57,380 bases of DNA from Clostridioides difficile (GTDB lineage: Bacteria; Bacillota; Clostridia; Peptostreptococcales; Peptostreptococcaceae): positions 1-57,380 of the forward strand of contig NZ_OEZH01000074.1 of assembly GCF_900243075.1 (NCBI RefSeq), read 5' to 3'. The notes under the pieces are model-generated. The model did not search any database, was not told the DNA's origin, and saw only the letters and a program-made list of their open reading frames with translations. Position 1 is the stretch's first letter; each line of letters starts with the position of its first letter. Both the position numbers and the translations under genes were made by a program. Shown here in pieces: positions 25,325 to 34,377 of this stretch.

Positions 25325-27544
25325 ATGGAAAAATTAGAAGGAATGATAAGTGAAATAGTCTTTAAAAATGAAGATAATGGCTATACAATAGCTCATCTGG
25401 TAAATGAAAGTGATGAAATTGTCGTTGTAGGATGTATGCCTACTTTGGCAATTGGAGAAAGTATAGAAGTTGAAGGAAAGTGGGTAAACCATAAGATTTA
25501 TGGGACTCAATTTGAAGTTAATAGTTTTATGCCAGTGACACCATCATCCTTAGAAGGAATTTATGTTTACTTATCTTCTGGAATGATACATGGTATTGGT
25601 GAAAAAATGGCTAAGAGAATAATTGATAAATTTGGTGTAGATACATTAAATGTGATACAAAATTCACCAGAAAAGCTACAAGAAGTAGAGGGGATAGGAA
25701 GTAAAAAAGTAAAACAAATAGTAAAAAGTTATGAAGAAGATAGAGAATTGAGAAATATAATAATAGAGTTGTCTCCTTTTGGAATAACACCAAATTACTG
25801 TCTAAAAATATATAAGAAATATAAAAGTAGTGCAATAGAAATTATAAATAAAAACCCATATCAACTTGCTGAAGATATAAGAGGAATTGGATTTAAGGTA
25901 GCTGATAGTATAGCAAATAAAATTGGTATAGATAAAAATTCTAAAGATAGAGTTTGTCAGGGCATATTATATACTTTAAATAAATCTCTAAGTAACGGAC
26001 ATACATATTTACCAGAGCATGTTCTAATACAAGATTCAGAAAAGTTATTAGAGTTAAATGGAGAAATAATAAAAGAGTGTATAATGATGCTAGTTTATAA
26101 CCAAAAAATACATATAGAGAGAGTAAACAATGAAAATCTTATATATCTTATGCCTTACTATTTAGCTGAAAATGGAGTATGTAGCCAAATAGTAAAATTA
26201 TCACAGTATGAATTTGAAGACTTAAAAATAGATATAGATAGTGAGATTAATGCTTTAGAAGAAGATAAAAAAATTAAGTTAGCAGAAAAACAAATTTTAG
26301 CAGTCAAAGAATCTGTTAACAGTGGAGTATTAATTATAACTGGTGGTCCAGGAACTGGTAAAACAACTACTATTAATGCTATTATAGATATATTTGAAAA
26401 TAATGGGAAAAATGTAACTTTGGCAGCTCCAACGGGAAGAGCAGCTAAGAGAATGAGTGAAACTTCTGATAAAGAGGCGAAAACTATACATAGGTTATTA
26501 GAAATGGGGTTCTCAACAGACGATGATTTAACTTTTTTTAAGGATGAAGAAGACCCAATAAATTCAGATGTAATAATTGTTGATGAGGTATCAATGGTAG
26601 ATATTATCTTAATGTACAATTTGCTTAGAGCTATAAAGCTAGGAACAAGAGTAATTTTGGTTGGAGATAGTGACCAATTGCCTTCTGTAGGTGCTGGAAA
26701 TGTACTTAAAGATATGATTGATTCTAATATTATAAATGTAGTTAAATTAAATGAAATATTTAGACAAGCACAAGAGAGCATGATAATTGTAAATGCCCAT
26801 AAGATAAACAATGGAGAGCCCCTTTATTTAAATACAAAAGGTAAAGATTTCTTTTTTATAAGAAAGTCTACCAATGAAGAAATTTTAAATGAAATAATAG
26901 GATTAGTTAATGAAAGATTACCTAAATTTTATAAAGTTGATAAATTAAAAGATATACAAGTTTTATCTTCAATGAGAAAAGGTGAGTTAGGAGTTACTAA
27001 TCTCAACATAGAGTTACAGAAGTATCTTAACAAAAAAGAAAAATTTAAAGTTGAAGAAAGTTTTTCTAAAAGATTATTTAGAGTTGGCGATAAGGTAATG
27101 CAAGTAAAAAATAATTATACAAAAAAATGGGAAACAGAAGACCAAAAAGAAAGTGGAGAAGGTATATACAATGGAGATATAGGATATGTTTATCACATAG
27201 ATAAAGATAAGAAAACTATTTATGTATTATTTGACCAAACTAAAATTGTATCATATTTATATGATGAATTAGATGAAATTGACCATAGTTTCTGTACAAC
27301 GATACATAAAAGTCAAGGAAGTGAATTTCCAGTTGTAGTATTGCCAATAACTTGGGCTCCTCCTATGCTACTTAGCCGTAATTTGTTATATACAGCAGTA
27401 ACAAGAGCAAAAAAATTAGTTGTATTAGTTGGAGATGTGAAATATCTTGAATATATGATAAAAAATAACAGAGTGAATCAAAGGTATTCAAATTTAGGAT
27501 ATAAGCTGAATAAATTCAAGCGAGAAGGGCTGTTGATAGAATAA
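25325..27544 (+). CDS. recD2: RecD2 (YrrC) 5'-3' DNA helicase
   Basis: Stand-alone SF1B helicase for DNA repair and replication fork maintenance in bacteria that use AddAB. The 739-residue protein has an N-terminal OB-like region (1-80), helix-hairpin-helix repeats (about 85-210, GIGEKMAKRI, VEGIGSKKVKQI, IRGIGFKVADSI), and the helicase core. Walker A is GGPGTGKTTT with Lys346, Walker B is VDEVSMVD, and motif V/VI is CTTIHKSQGSEF and YTAVTRAKK. AGGAGAT precedes the ATG. comFC starts 2 bases after the stop. Confidence 0.93.
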   Translation: MEKLEGMISEIVFKNEDNGYTIAHLVNESDEIVVVGCMPTLAIGESIEVEGKWVNHKIYGTQFEVNSFMPVTPSSLEGIYVYLSSGMIHGIGEKMAKRIIDKFGVDTLNVIQNSPEKLQEVEGIGSKKVKQIVKSYEEDRELRNIIIELSPFGITPNYCLKIYKKYKSSAIEIINKNPYQLAEDIRGIGFKVADSIANKIGIDKNSKDRVCQGILYTLNKSLSNGHTYLPEHVLIQDSEKLLELNGEIIKECIMMLVYNQKIHIERVNNENLIYLMPYYLAENGVCSQIVKLSQYEFEDLKIDIDSEINALEEDKKIKLAEKQILAVKESVNSGVLIITGGPGTGKTTTINAIIDIFENNGKNVTLAAPTGRAAKRMSETSDKEAKTIHRLLEMGFSTDDDLTFFKDEEDPINSDVIIVDEVSMVDIILMYNLLRAIKLGTRVILVGDSDQLPSVGAGNVLKDMIDSNIINVVKLNEIFRQAQESMIIVNAHKINNGEPLYLNTKGKDFFFIRKSTNEEILNEIIGLVNERLPKFYKVDKLKDIQVLSSMRKGELGVTNLNIELQKYLNKKEKFKVEESFSKRLFRVGDKVMQVKNNYTKKWETEDQKESGEGIYNGDIGYVYHIDKDKKTIYVLFDQTKIVSYLYDELDEIDHSFCTTIHKSQGSEFPVVVLPITWAPPMLLSRNLLYTAVTRAKKLVVLVGDVKYLEYMIKNNRVNQRYSNLGYKLNKFKREGLLIE

Positions 27545-27546
27545 AT

Positions 27547-28329
27547 ATGAAAATATGCAATGATAACTTTATTAAGAGTTTTAAAAATATGATTAATAAA
27601 TGTCTGGATTTTATATATCCTGAGAATATAAGTTGCATAATTTGTGATAAATCTATAAAGAAAACAAATACTTATTCAATATGTAAAAGCTGTTTTAAAG
27701 AGATGAATTTTATACAGGATGGTTGCATGAAGTGTGGAAAGCCAATAATACGTCATTCAATTGAAAAAGAGTTTGTTGAAGAGTGTAGCTATTGTTTTAA
27801 TAAAGATTTTTATTTTGACAAATCAATATCCTGCATTGAATACAATGATGTAACTAAAAAGATAGTATTAGGGCTAAAGTATAATCAAAAAACATTTATG
27901 GCTAAATATATAGCTCAGATAATGAAAGAAAAATTGTATTTAGAAAATATAAAATTTGATTATATATTATTTGTTCCACTTCATAAAAAAAGGCTAAATA
28001 AAAGAGGCTTTAATCAGGCACAAAAAATAGCATTTAATTTAAGTAAAATGGTAAATATTCCATTATTGGATTGTATAAGTAGAAAAAAATATACAAGAAT
28101 GTTATATAAATTAAACAAGAAGGAACGAAAAGAAGAACTAAAAAATGTATTTGTCGTTAAAGAAAATATCAAATTAATAAATAATAAAAATATACTTTTA
28201 ATAGATGATATATTTACTACTGGTTTGACAACAAATGAAATTTCTAAACTTTTAAAATTATCTGGTGTTAATAAGGTCTTTGTATTGACTTTACTCACAA
28301 AAGCAAATGATAATTATGTTATGGAATAA
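27547..28329 (+). CDS. comFC: ComFC-like phosphoribosyltransferase-domain protein
   Basis: A 260-residue protein with an N-terminal zinc-binding region containing four CxxC-type pairs (CIICDKS, CKSCF, CMKCGKP, CSYC) and a C-terminal phosphoribosyltransferase domain with the PRPP loop LLIDDIFTTGLTT. Segments KRGFNQAQKIAF and RKKYTRMLYKLNKKERKEEL are typical of ComFC, which helps DNA uptake in transformable relatives. It follows recD2 by 2 bases with no clear ribosome binding site of its own, so it is probably coupled. In clostridia comFC is often followed by the raiA RNA and hpf; here only the RNA follows directly. Confidence 0.85.
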   Translation: MKICNDNFIKSFKNMINKCLDFIYPENISCIICDKSIKKTNTYSICKSCFKEMNFIQDGCMKCGKPIIRHSIEKEFVEECSYCFNKDFYFDKSISCIEYNDVTKKIVLGLKYNQKTFMAKYIAQIMKEKLYLENIKFDYILFVPLHKKRLNKRGFNQAQKIAFNLSKMVNIPLLDCISRKKYTRMLYKLNKKERKEELKNVFVVKENIKLINNKNILLIDDIFTTGLTTNEISKLLKLSGVNKVFVLTLLTKANDNYVME

Positions 28330-28338
28330 TCTTATATA

Positions 28339-28367
28339 TTGACAATTTTAATTTAAAATATTAAAAT
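28339..28367 (+). promoter_or_regulatory. strong sigma-A promoter of the raiA-like RNA
   Basis: Perfect TTGACA (28339-28344), exactly 17 bases, and TAAAAT (28362-28367). It starts 10 bases after comFC ends, and the expected start (about 28374) falls at the base of the RNA's closing helix. One of the best promoters in the window. Confidence 0.8.
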
Positions 28368-28373
28368 GGATAA

Positions 28374-28632
28374 GTGATATTTAGGTCTGTGGTTGAAAGT
28401 CCAAGCCAGTCGCAGGCAAAGGGATCCACGTAAGTTAACACTAAAAATTGGGTTAATGATCATGGTGCGGCTTAGAAGTAAGACCTACCGATAATAAAAT
28501 CGAGAGAGAGTAGTAGTGCGGCGAACCCAAGCGAACCCTCCAGTAGGCGAGTGTGGGGTCAAAAACCAGGTCAGCTAAATATCATATTAAAAGAGAGCTA
28601 GCATAATACTTTTATGTGTAGCTCTTTTTTAT
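28374..28632 (+). ncRNA. structured non-coding RNA, probable raiA motif, with terminator
   Basis: About 250 bases with no open frame and unusually high GC (stretches such as GTGCGGCTTAGAAG and GTGCGGCGAACCC) in an AT-rich chromosome. The ends are closed by a perfect 10-bp helix, TGATATTTAG (28375-28384) with CTAAATATCA (28575-28584). A strong terminator follows at 28590-28632 (AAGAGAGCTA ... TAGCTCTTTTTT). It has its own promoter. Assignment to the raiA motif is based on size, layout and its place directly after comFC, where this RNA class is commonly found in clostridia upstream of hpf/raiA. I could not test the covariance model. It is not RNase P, tmRNA or SRP RNA by their signatures. Confidence 0.65.
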
Positions 28633-28672
28633 ATATAATAAATTCAGGTTGAGTCATAAAGAGGTGATATGT

Positions 28673-30577
28673 TTGAATAAAAGACAAGAAAATTTATTGA
28701 CAACATTGCTATTAAAAGAAGAATTTATAAATGTCAGTGAGATTGCTAATGATTTTGAATGTTCAGAAAGGACAATAAGAAATGATTGCAAATATATTGA
28801 TGAATGGTTATCCACTTTTTGTAATGCTTATATAAAAAGAAAACCTAATATAGGAATTAAATTTAGTGGAGATGGTACAGATAAGATACTGGTAAATCAG
28901 AAGTTACGAGGTGAAGTTAAAAGAGTAAATAGTGAGCTTCATAAGCAAGTTGAGATATTAAATTTATTGCTTTGTAACAATAAAAAAGTCACTTTGAATG
29001 ATTTATCTAATAAATTGTATATAAATAAAAATATTGTCAGAGAAGAAATAAGTAAATTATCAGTGGCATTAAATAATTATAACTTAAATGTCTCAACCAA
29101 AAAAGGTAGTGGTATATATATCGAAGGGGATGAGAAAGACATAAGAATAATGCTAGTATCATTCTTATTTAAATACATAGATAAATACAGGTTAAATATA
29201 GATGAAATAGAATATTTCCATATAGTAGATATAATAATTGTAAAAAACATAATGTCCACTATAGAGGATAATATGGATATAAGGCTTACAGATATATCAT
29301 TTAAGCAATTGATGTTATTTTTACTTATAAACATAATACGAATAAGGCTAGGAAATTCTTTAAAAATATCAAATGCAAAGAAAGAACTTAAGCTAAAAAT
29401 GCTTATCTTAGGTATAGAAGATGAGCTAAAATCTAATTTATCTATAGCATTAAATTATGAAGAAAAATTGTTTATAGAATCCCTAATATTTGGTATGAAT
29501 AAACAAATAAATAGTAGTAATACTAAAAAATCACTATATCTAAATGAAGAATTAGTAAATTATACAAAAAAAATTATAAATTTAGTATCAGAAGAATCAG
29601 GAATAAATTTCAATAATGATAGATTACTTTATGAGCAATTAATATGTCATTTGAATGTTACAATGCACCAAATGAAAAGTAATGTTTACTTAGAAAATCC
29701 ACTTTTAGATAATATAAAGACTAAATTTTGTTTTTTATTTACAGTAATATCAAGTTCAATAGAAATTGAATTAAAAGGAAAACAAATAACTGAAGATGAA
29801 ATCGGTTATCTTACACTTCACTTTCAAACCTCTCTGGAAAGAAAATACAATAAAAAGGAACCAGATAAAAAAGCAAGTATTGTATGTCCATTTAGTTTTG
29901 GAGTAAGTATGTTATTAAAAGTAAAGATAGAAAAGAGATTTGATAACATAGAAATTGTTGAAACATTAAGAGAGGAAGATTTAAAAAGAGATAACTTTAA
30001 TAAGACAATAGATTTTATAATTGCATTTCAAGAGTATGAGAATATTCAAAAGCCAATTTTTATAACAACACCATTATTTACTGATGAGGATGAAAACAAA
30101 CTCAAAGAGTTTACAAACAAAATAAAAGAAAAAGATACTTCATATAAGCTTATGAACAGATTAATGATGTCTGATTATTTAATAAGGGAGTTAGAGCATG
30201 ATGATATTTATGAAGCTATAACATATTTAACTAATTTATTAATTGAAAAACATTATGCAGAAAAAGAGTATTTACAATCTATTATAACAAGAGAAAAGTC
30301 ATACCCAACCAATGTTGGGAAAGGAATATTATTCCCTCATGGAGATATGAAATATATAAAGCAATCTGTTCTATGTTTTGCAAGGTTAAAAACACCAATA
30401 AAAATTAGAAATGGAAAGGATATAAAAATTATACTTTTATTAGCTTATAAAAAGGATGATGATAGAAAAGTATTTAGAGAATTATTTAAAGAAATATCTA
30501 ATTTAACAGAAGATGAAAATATGCTAGATATTCTAAGTAAATGTGATATTGAAAAAGTAAAAGATATTCTTATATAA
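28673..30577 (+). CDS. PRD-containing PTS transcriptional activator (BglG/MtlR/LicR family)
   Basis: A 634-residue regulator. Order: N-terminal winged HTH (about 1-65, SEIANDFECSERTIRNDCKYI), two PTS regulation domains (about 180-400), an EIIB-like domain with Cys in IVCPFSFGVSML, and a C-terminal fructose-type EIIA domain with its phosphorylatable His in GILFPHGDM. Start is TTG with GAGGTG 6 bases upstream; an earlier TTG at 28649 lies before that element. It is followed by a terminator and then by the PTS genes it most likely activates. Phosphorylation by the PTS at PRD and EIIA histidines would report substrate supply. Confidence 0.88.
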   Translation: MNKRQENLLTTLLLKEEFINVSEIANDFECSERTIRNDCKYIDEWLSTFCNAYIKRKPNIGIKFSGDGTDKILVNQKLRGEVKRVNSELHKQVEILNLLLCNNKKVTLNDLSNKLYINKNIVREEISKLSVALNNYNLNVSTKKGSGIYIEGDEKDIRIMLVSFLFKYIDKYRLNIDEIEYFHIVDIIIVKNIMSTIEDNMDIRLTDISFKQLMLFLLINIIRIRLGNSLKISNAKKELKLKMLILGIEDELKSNLSIALNYEEKLFIESLIFGMNKQINSSNTKKSLYLNEELVNYTKKIINLVSEESGINFNNDRLLYEQLICHLNVTMHQMKSNVYLENPLLDNIKTKFCFLFTVISSSIEIELKGKQITEDEIGYLTLHFQTSLERKYNKKEPDKKASIVCPFSFGVSMLLKVKIEKRFDNIEIVETLREEDLKRDNFNKTIDFIIAFQEYENIQKPIFITTPLFTDEDENKLKEFTNKIKEKDTSYKLMNRLMMSDYLIRELEHDDIYEAITYLTNLLIEKHYAEKEYLQSIITREKSYPTNVGKGILFPHGDMKYIKQSVLCFARLKTPIKIRNGKDIKIILLLAYKKDDDRKVFRELFKEISNLTEDENMLDILSKCDIEKVKDILI

Positions 30578-30600
30578 AATTCATAGTGAAATATGGATAA

Positions 30601-30646
30601 GCACAAAATTTTCCATGTTATGGAAAAAGTTGTGCATGTTTTTTTG
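30601..30646 (+). terminator. terminator between the PRD regulator and the PTS operon
   Basis: GCACAA...TTTTCCAT pairs with ATGGAAAA...TTGTGC (30601-30635), followed by seven T. Regulator and PTS operon are therefore separate transcription units. Confidence 0.75.
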
Positions 30647-30717
30647 TTTTTATGCGATATTATATGTTTGTAAGATATAAATAAGCTAAAAGCAGATAAG
30701 CAACTTAGGAGGAAAAA

Positions 30718-31026
30718 ATGGAAGAAATAGTTTTAAAAATTATAATTCATGCTGGTAATGCAAAATCTATGCTTTATGAAGCACTTGACTATGCAAAGGA
30801 AAACGATTTTAAAAAAGCGGATGAATTAATAGAAAGTGCGAATGAAGAAATCTTAAAAGCACATAAAGTACAAACTGAACTTATACAAAGGGAAGCTGGA
30901 GGAGATAAGTCAGATATATCTATCTTATTGATTCACTCTCAAGACCATTTAATGACTTGCATGAGTGAGAGAAATCTTATAAAAGAAATGATTATATTAA
31001 GAAAAGAAATTCAAAAATTAAAATAA
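30718..31026 (+). CDS. PTS system, lactose/cellobiose-type IIA component
   Basis: A 102-residue all-helical IIA protein. The phosphorylated histidine is His73 in LLIHSQDHLMT, the family signature. It takes phosphate from HPr and passes it to IIB. TAGGAGGA precedes the ATG by 6 bases. It is the first gene of an operon continuing through IIB, IIC, a GrdB-like protein, glycosylasparaginase, an M20 peptidase and CutC. Family knowledge points to beta-linked di- or amino-sugar substrates. Confidence 0.93.
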   Translation: MEEIVLKIIIHAGNAKSMLYEALDYAKENDFKKADELIESANEEILKAHKVQTELIQREAGGDKSDISILLIHSQDHLMTCMSERNLIKEMIILRKEIQKLK

Positions 31027-31050
31027 AAAAATTAAGGGGGATTTAAAAGA

Positions 31051-31377
31051 ATGAAAAGAAAAGTATATTTATTTTGTAGCTTTGGGATGTCAACAAGTTT
31101 ACTTGCAGAGAAAATGCAAAAGGTAGCAGATGAACACAATTTACCAATAGAAGTAGAGGCATTTCCAATAGCAGAGATTGATAAAATAGTAGGAGAAAAA
31201 AATCCAGATTGTATATTATTAGGACCACAAGTTAAATACATGCTAAAGGAATTAAAACCAAAGTTTGAAGCTCAAGGTAAACTTATAGACATAATCAATG
31301 AAGTTGATTATGGAACTATGAATGGGGAAAAAGTACTAAAGCTCGCTATAAAGCTAATAAAATCTAAACAAGCATAG
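31051..31377 (+). CDS. PTS system, lactose/cellobiose-type IIB component
   Basis: A 108-residue cytoplasmic IIB protein with the active cysteine at Cys9 in LFCSFGMSTSLLAEKM. It receives phosphate from IIA and passes it to the sugar held by IIC. AAGGGGGA precedes the ATG. Lies between IIA and IIC with short gaps. Confidence 0.93.
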   Translation: MKRKVYLFCSFGMSTSLLAEKMQKVADEHNLPIEVEAFPIAEIDKIVGEKNPDCILLGPQVKYMLKELKPKFEAQGKLIDIINEVDYGTMNGEKVLKLAIKLIKSKQA

Positions 31378-31415
31378 AATTACAATAAAAAATAATGAGA
31401 AATGAGGGTGGATAG

Positions 31416-32750
31416 ATGAATAGATTGGAAAGAATACTTATGCCATTGGCTGAAAAAATAGGTAAAAACAAGTTATTAATTGCAATTAGAGATGGTTTTT
31501 TAATATCATCACCATTATTAATAATAGGTTCATTATTTTTATTAGTATCAAATTTCCCAATAAAAGGATGGAATGAATTTGTAGGTCAAATTTTTGGTCC
31601 AGATTGGGCTGTAAAATTGCAACAACCAACTGTAGCAACATTTGAAGTAATGACATTACTAGCAGTTTTAGGGATTGGATATTCTTATGCAAAGCAAATA
31701 GATGTAGACCCAATAGCATCAGCAGCAGTTGCAATAGTTGCTTTTTTTATAGTAACACCATTTGTAATACCATATACACCAGAGGGAACAGAATCAGTCT
31801 ACATGGTAACAGGTATACCACTAGGATGGATGGGTTCTAAGGGAATGTTTGTAGGTATGATAACAGCAATAACTTCTGTAAAATTATTTGCTGCAGTTGT
31901 AAAAAAAGGATGGACATTGAAAATGCCAGATGGAGTTCCTCCAACTGTATCAAAATCATTTGCAGCATTAATACCAAGTGCAATAGTTATGATAGTTTTC
32001 TTTTTAGTTAAGATAGCTTTTGAAGCTACACCATATGGAAGCATACATGAATTTATATTTAAATTTTTACAAATACCATTATTAAAATTAGGAAATACTT
32101 TAAGTGCTACAGCAATCGCTTATGTATTCTTACATCTATTCTGGTTCTTTGGAATAAATGGAAGTAGTGTTGTTGGGGCTGTGTATAATCCTATATTAAA
32201 AATTCTATCAGCTGAAAATTTAGCTGCTTTTCAAGCTGGTACAAAACTACCAAACATAATAACTGCTCAATTTCAAGACATGTTTGCAACATTTGGTGGA
32301 GCAGGTAGTACATTATCATTAATTATAGCTATGTTATTAATATGTAAAAGTAAACGTATAAAGTCAATAGGAAAATTATCAATTTTACCAGGAATATTTG
32401 GTATAAATGAGCCATTGATATTTGGTCTACCAATAATGCTTAATCCAATACTATTGATACCATTTGCACTAGTTCCAACAGTAAATATAATAATAGCTTA
32501 TTTCTGTATGTCAACAGGATTAGTGCCACTTACAAATGGAGTTCAGTTACCGTGGACAACTCCAATTATATTCTCTGGTTTTCTAACAACAGGATGGCAA
32601 GGTGCAATTTTACAAGTAGTACTTCTTATACTAGGAATATTTATGTATATACCATTTATAAAAATGCTAGACAAACAATATTTGAAAGACGAAAAATCAA
32701 ATGTTGAAGAGGAAGATGATGATATATCTTTTGATGATTTAGTATTATAG
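31416..32750 (+). CDS. PTS system, cellobiose-type IIC permease
   Basis: A 444-residue membrane permease with about ten helices, of the ChbC/CelB type. Typical segments include the N-terminal IRDGFLISSPLLIIGSLF, the LFWFFGINGSSVVGAVYNP loop and GIFGINEPLIFGLPIMLNP, which lie near the sugar-binding pocket. GAGGGTGG precedes the ATG. Relatives carry chitobiose, cellobiose or lichenan fragments; with the downstream glycosylasparaginase, an N-acetylglucosaminyl compound is the likely substrate (inference). Confidence 0.92.
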   Translation: MNRLERILMPLAEKIGKNKLLIAIRDGFLISSPLLIIGSLFLLVSNFPIKGWNEFVGQIFGPDWAVKLQQPTVATFEVMTLLAVLGIGYSYAKQIDVDPIASAAVAIVAFFIVTPFVIPYTPEGTESVYMVTGIPLGWMGSKGMFVGMITAITSVKLFAAVVKKGWTLKMPDGVPPTVSKSFAALIPSAIVMIVFFLVKIAFEATPYGSIHEFIFKFLQIPLLKLGNTLSATAIAYVFLHLFWFFGINGSSVVGAVYNPILKILSAENLAAFQAGTKLPNIITAQFQDMFATFGGAGSTLSLIIAMLLICKSKRIKSIGKLSILPGIFGINEPLIFGLPIMLNPILLIPFALVPTVNIIIAYFCMSTGLVPLTNGVQLPWTTPIIFSGFLTTGWQGAILQVVLLILGIFMYIPFIKMLDKQYLKDEKSNVEEEDDDISFDDLVL

Positions 32751-32760
32751 GAGGAAGATT

Positions 32761-33279
32761 ATGAAGAAAATAGTTATGATATTGGACCAAATACAAGCTG
32801 GAGCTGGAGGAAAAGAGAAAAGTAATATACCTCCTGCTGGAAAATCAAGCCCATTAGGACCAGGTATAATGATGGAACCATTTTTAAATGAATCTAAGGT
32901 AATAGCTACATTGTTTTGTGGAGATGAATTTTTTGTAAATAACGAAGAAGAAGTAACAAACAAGATGATAGCTATGGTAAAAAAATTAAACCCTGATGTA
33001 GTAATTTGTGGGCCAAGTTTTAATTATGAAAACTTTTCTAAGATGTCGGCAATACTATCTAGAAACATAAATGATAAGACTGATATACCAGCTTTTGCAG
33101 CTATGTCAGAAGAAAATGTAGATGTTATAAACGAATATAAAAACGATATATGTATAGTTAAGACTCCAAAAAAAGGCGGAATTGGGCTTAACGATTCATT
33201 AAATAACATATGTAAGTTAGCGAAAGCAATGGCAAATGAAGAAGATATAATTATGATGAAAGAAGAATTTTGTTATTAA
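32761..33279 (+). CDS. GrdB-like protein, half-length, without selenocysteine region
   Basis: A 172-residue protein that resembles the N-terminal half of GrdB-type subunits of glycine/sarcosine/betaine reductase. Matching features are the PAGKSSPLGPGIMMEP stretch, VIATLFCGDEFFVNNEEE, the PDVVICGPSFNYENFS segment and TDIPAFAAMSEEN. GrdB is about 430 residues with an in-frame TGA (Sec) in its second half; here a TAA stop ends the gene and no Sec part follows. AGGAGGA precedes the ATG. Placed between the permease and glycosylasparaginase, it is probably a dedicated pathway component, not a decayed reductase: the frame is intact and the start signals are strong. Function unknown. Confidence 0.7.
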   Translation: MKKIVMILDQIQAGAGGKEKSNIPPAGKSSPLGPGIMMEPFLNESKVIATLFCGDEFFVNNEEEVTNKMIAMVKKLNPDVVICGPSFNYENFSKMSAILSRNINDKTDIPAFAAMSEENVDVINEYKNDICIVKTPKKGGIGLNDSLNNICKLAKAMANEEDIIMMKEEFCY

Positions 33280-33372
33280 TTAAAGTATCAATAATTAACA
33301 AGTTTGAATATTATACTATTTACAATAAACATACATTAGTAGAATCTATATAATAAGGAGGGGAATTTTAAC

Positions 33373-34332
33373 ATGTGGGGTATGATAGCGACATGGAGAA
33401 TGGCCCTAGAAGGGATAACTGAGGCATCAGAACATTTAGAAAAAGGCATGGAAGCAGGTGATGCTGTAGAGCTTGCTGTAAGAAGAGTTGAAGATTATCC
33501 ATTCTATAAATCGGTTGGATATGGTGGACTTCCAAATGAAAACTGTGAGGTAGAACTTGATGCTGCATTTATGGATGGTAACACATTAGATATTGGAGCG
33601 GTTGCAGGTATAAGAGATTATTCTAATCCTGTCAGCATAGCTAGGAAGTTAAGCTATGAGAAGGTAAATAATTTCTTAGTTGGAATAGGTGCTGAAGAAT
33701 ATGCTCATAAAAATGGATTTGAAAGAAAAAATATGTTGACTGATAGAGCAAAGTTACATTATAAGAAGAGAAAAAAAGAAACCTTAGATAAGGGATTAAG
33801 TCCATATGCTGGTCATGATACTGTGGGTATGATATCTTTAGATAAAAATGGAAAGATGTGTGCAGCTACATCAACAAGTGGATTGTTCATGAAGAAAAGA
33901 GGTAGAATAGGAGATTCTGCACTATCTGGTTCGGGATTTTTTGTTGATAGTAGTGTAGGAGGAGCTACAGCTACTGGTCTGGGAGAAGATTTGATGAAGG
34001 GATGTATATCTTATGAGATAGTTAGACTTATGAAAGAAGGAAAACATCCACAAGAAGCGTGTGATATAGCAGTAAATGAACTTGACAAACAGCTTATCAA
34101 AAGAAGAGGAAAAGCTGGTGATTTATCATTAGTTGCCATGAATAATAAAGGTGAATGGGGAGTAGCTACAAATATAGCGGATTTTACTTTTTCAGTAGTA
34201 ACTAAAGAGGAACCCCCTACTGTATATATTTCAAATAGAGTAGATGGAAAGACTATACATAAGGTTATATCAAATGAGTGGATGGAAGCATATGAAGCTA
34301 GAATAAAAGCACCAATAGAAGTAAGTGAATAA
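33373..34332 (+). CDS. N4-(beta-N-acetylglucosaminyl)-L-asparaginase (glycosylasparaginase)
   Basis: Ntn-hydrolase that splits the GlcNAc-Asn bond to aspartate and an aminosugar. The 319-residue precursor should cleave itself before Thr150 in GHDTVGMISLD, exposing the catalytic threonine. DSALSGSGFFVDSSVGGATATGLGED contains the substrate-binding part of the beta chain. No signal peptide, so it acts in the cytoplasm, as does the Flavobacterium/human fold family core. AGGAGGG lies upstream of the ATG, and 93 non-coding bases separate it from the GrdB-like gene. With a phosphotransferase system upstream, the substrate may be a phosphorylated GlcNAc-Asn; that point is inference. Confidence 0.9.
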   Translation: MWGMIATWRMALEGITEASEHLEKGMEAGDAVELAVRRVEDYPFYKSVGYGGLPNENCEVELDAAFMDGNTLDIGAVAGIRDYSNPVSIARKLSYEKVNNFLVGIGAEEYAHKNGFERKNMLTDRAKLHYKKRKKETLDKGLSPYAGHDTVGMISLDKNGKMCAATSTSGLFMKKRGRIGDSALSGSGFFVDSSVGGATATGLGEDLMKGCISYEIVRLMKEGKHPQEACDIAVNELDKQLIKRRGKAGDLSLVAMNNKGEWGVATNIADFTFSVVTKEEPPTVYISNRVDGKTIHKVISNEWMEAYEARIKAPIEVSE

Positions 34333-34377
34333 AGTAGCTACATAATAAAGTAGAGTTTTTATAATAAGGAGATTTTT

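Noticed and set aside
28374-28632. RNase P RNA, tmRNA or SRP RNA
   Set aside because: The diagnostic segments of those RNAs (for example the RNase P AGAGGAAAGTCC / ACAGAAA core or an encoded tmRNA tag frame) are absent.
28649-28672. Earlier TTG start for the PRD regulator
   Set aside because: It precedes the GAGGTG element that sits 6 bases before the TTG at 28673; no ribosome binding site lies upstream of 28649.
32761-33372. Selenocysteine read-through in the GrdB-like gene
   Set aside because: The gene ends in TAA, not TGA, and the 93 bases downstream have no continuing GrdB-like frame.
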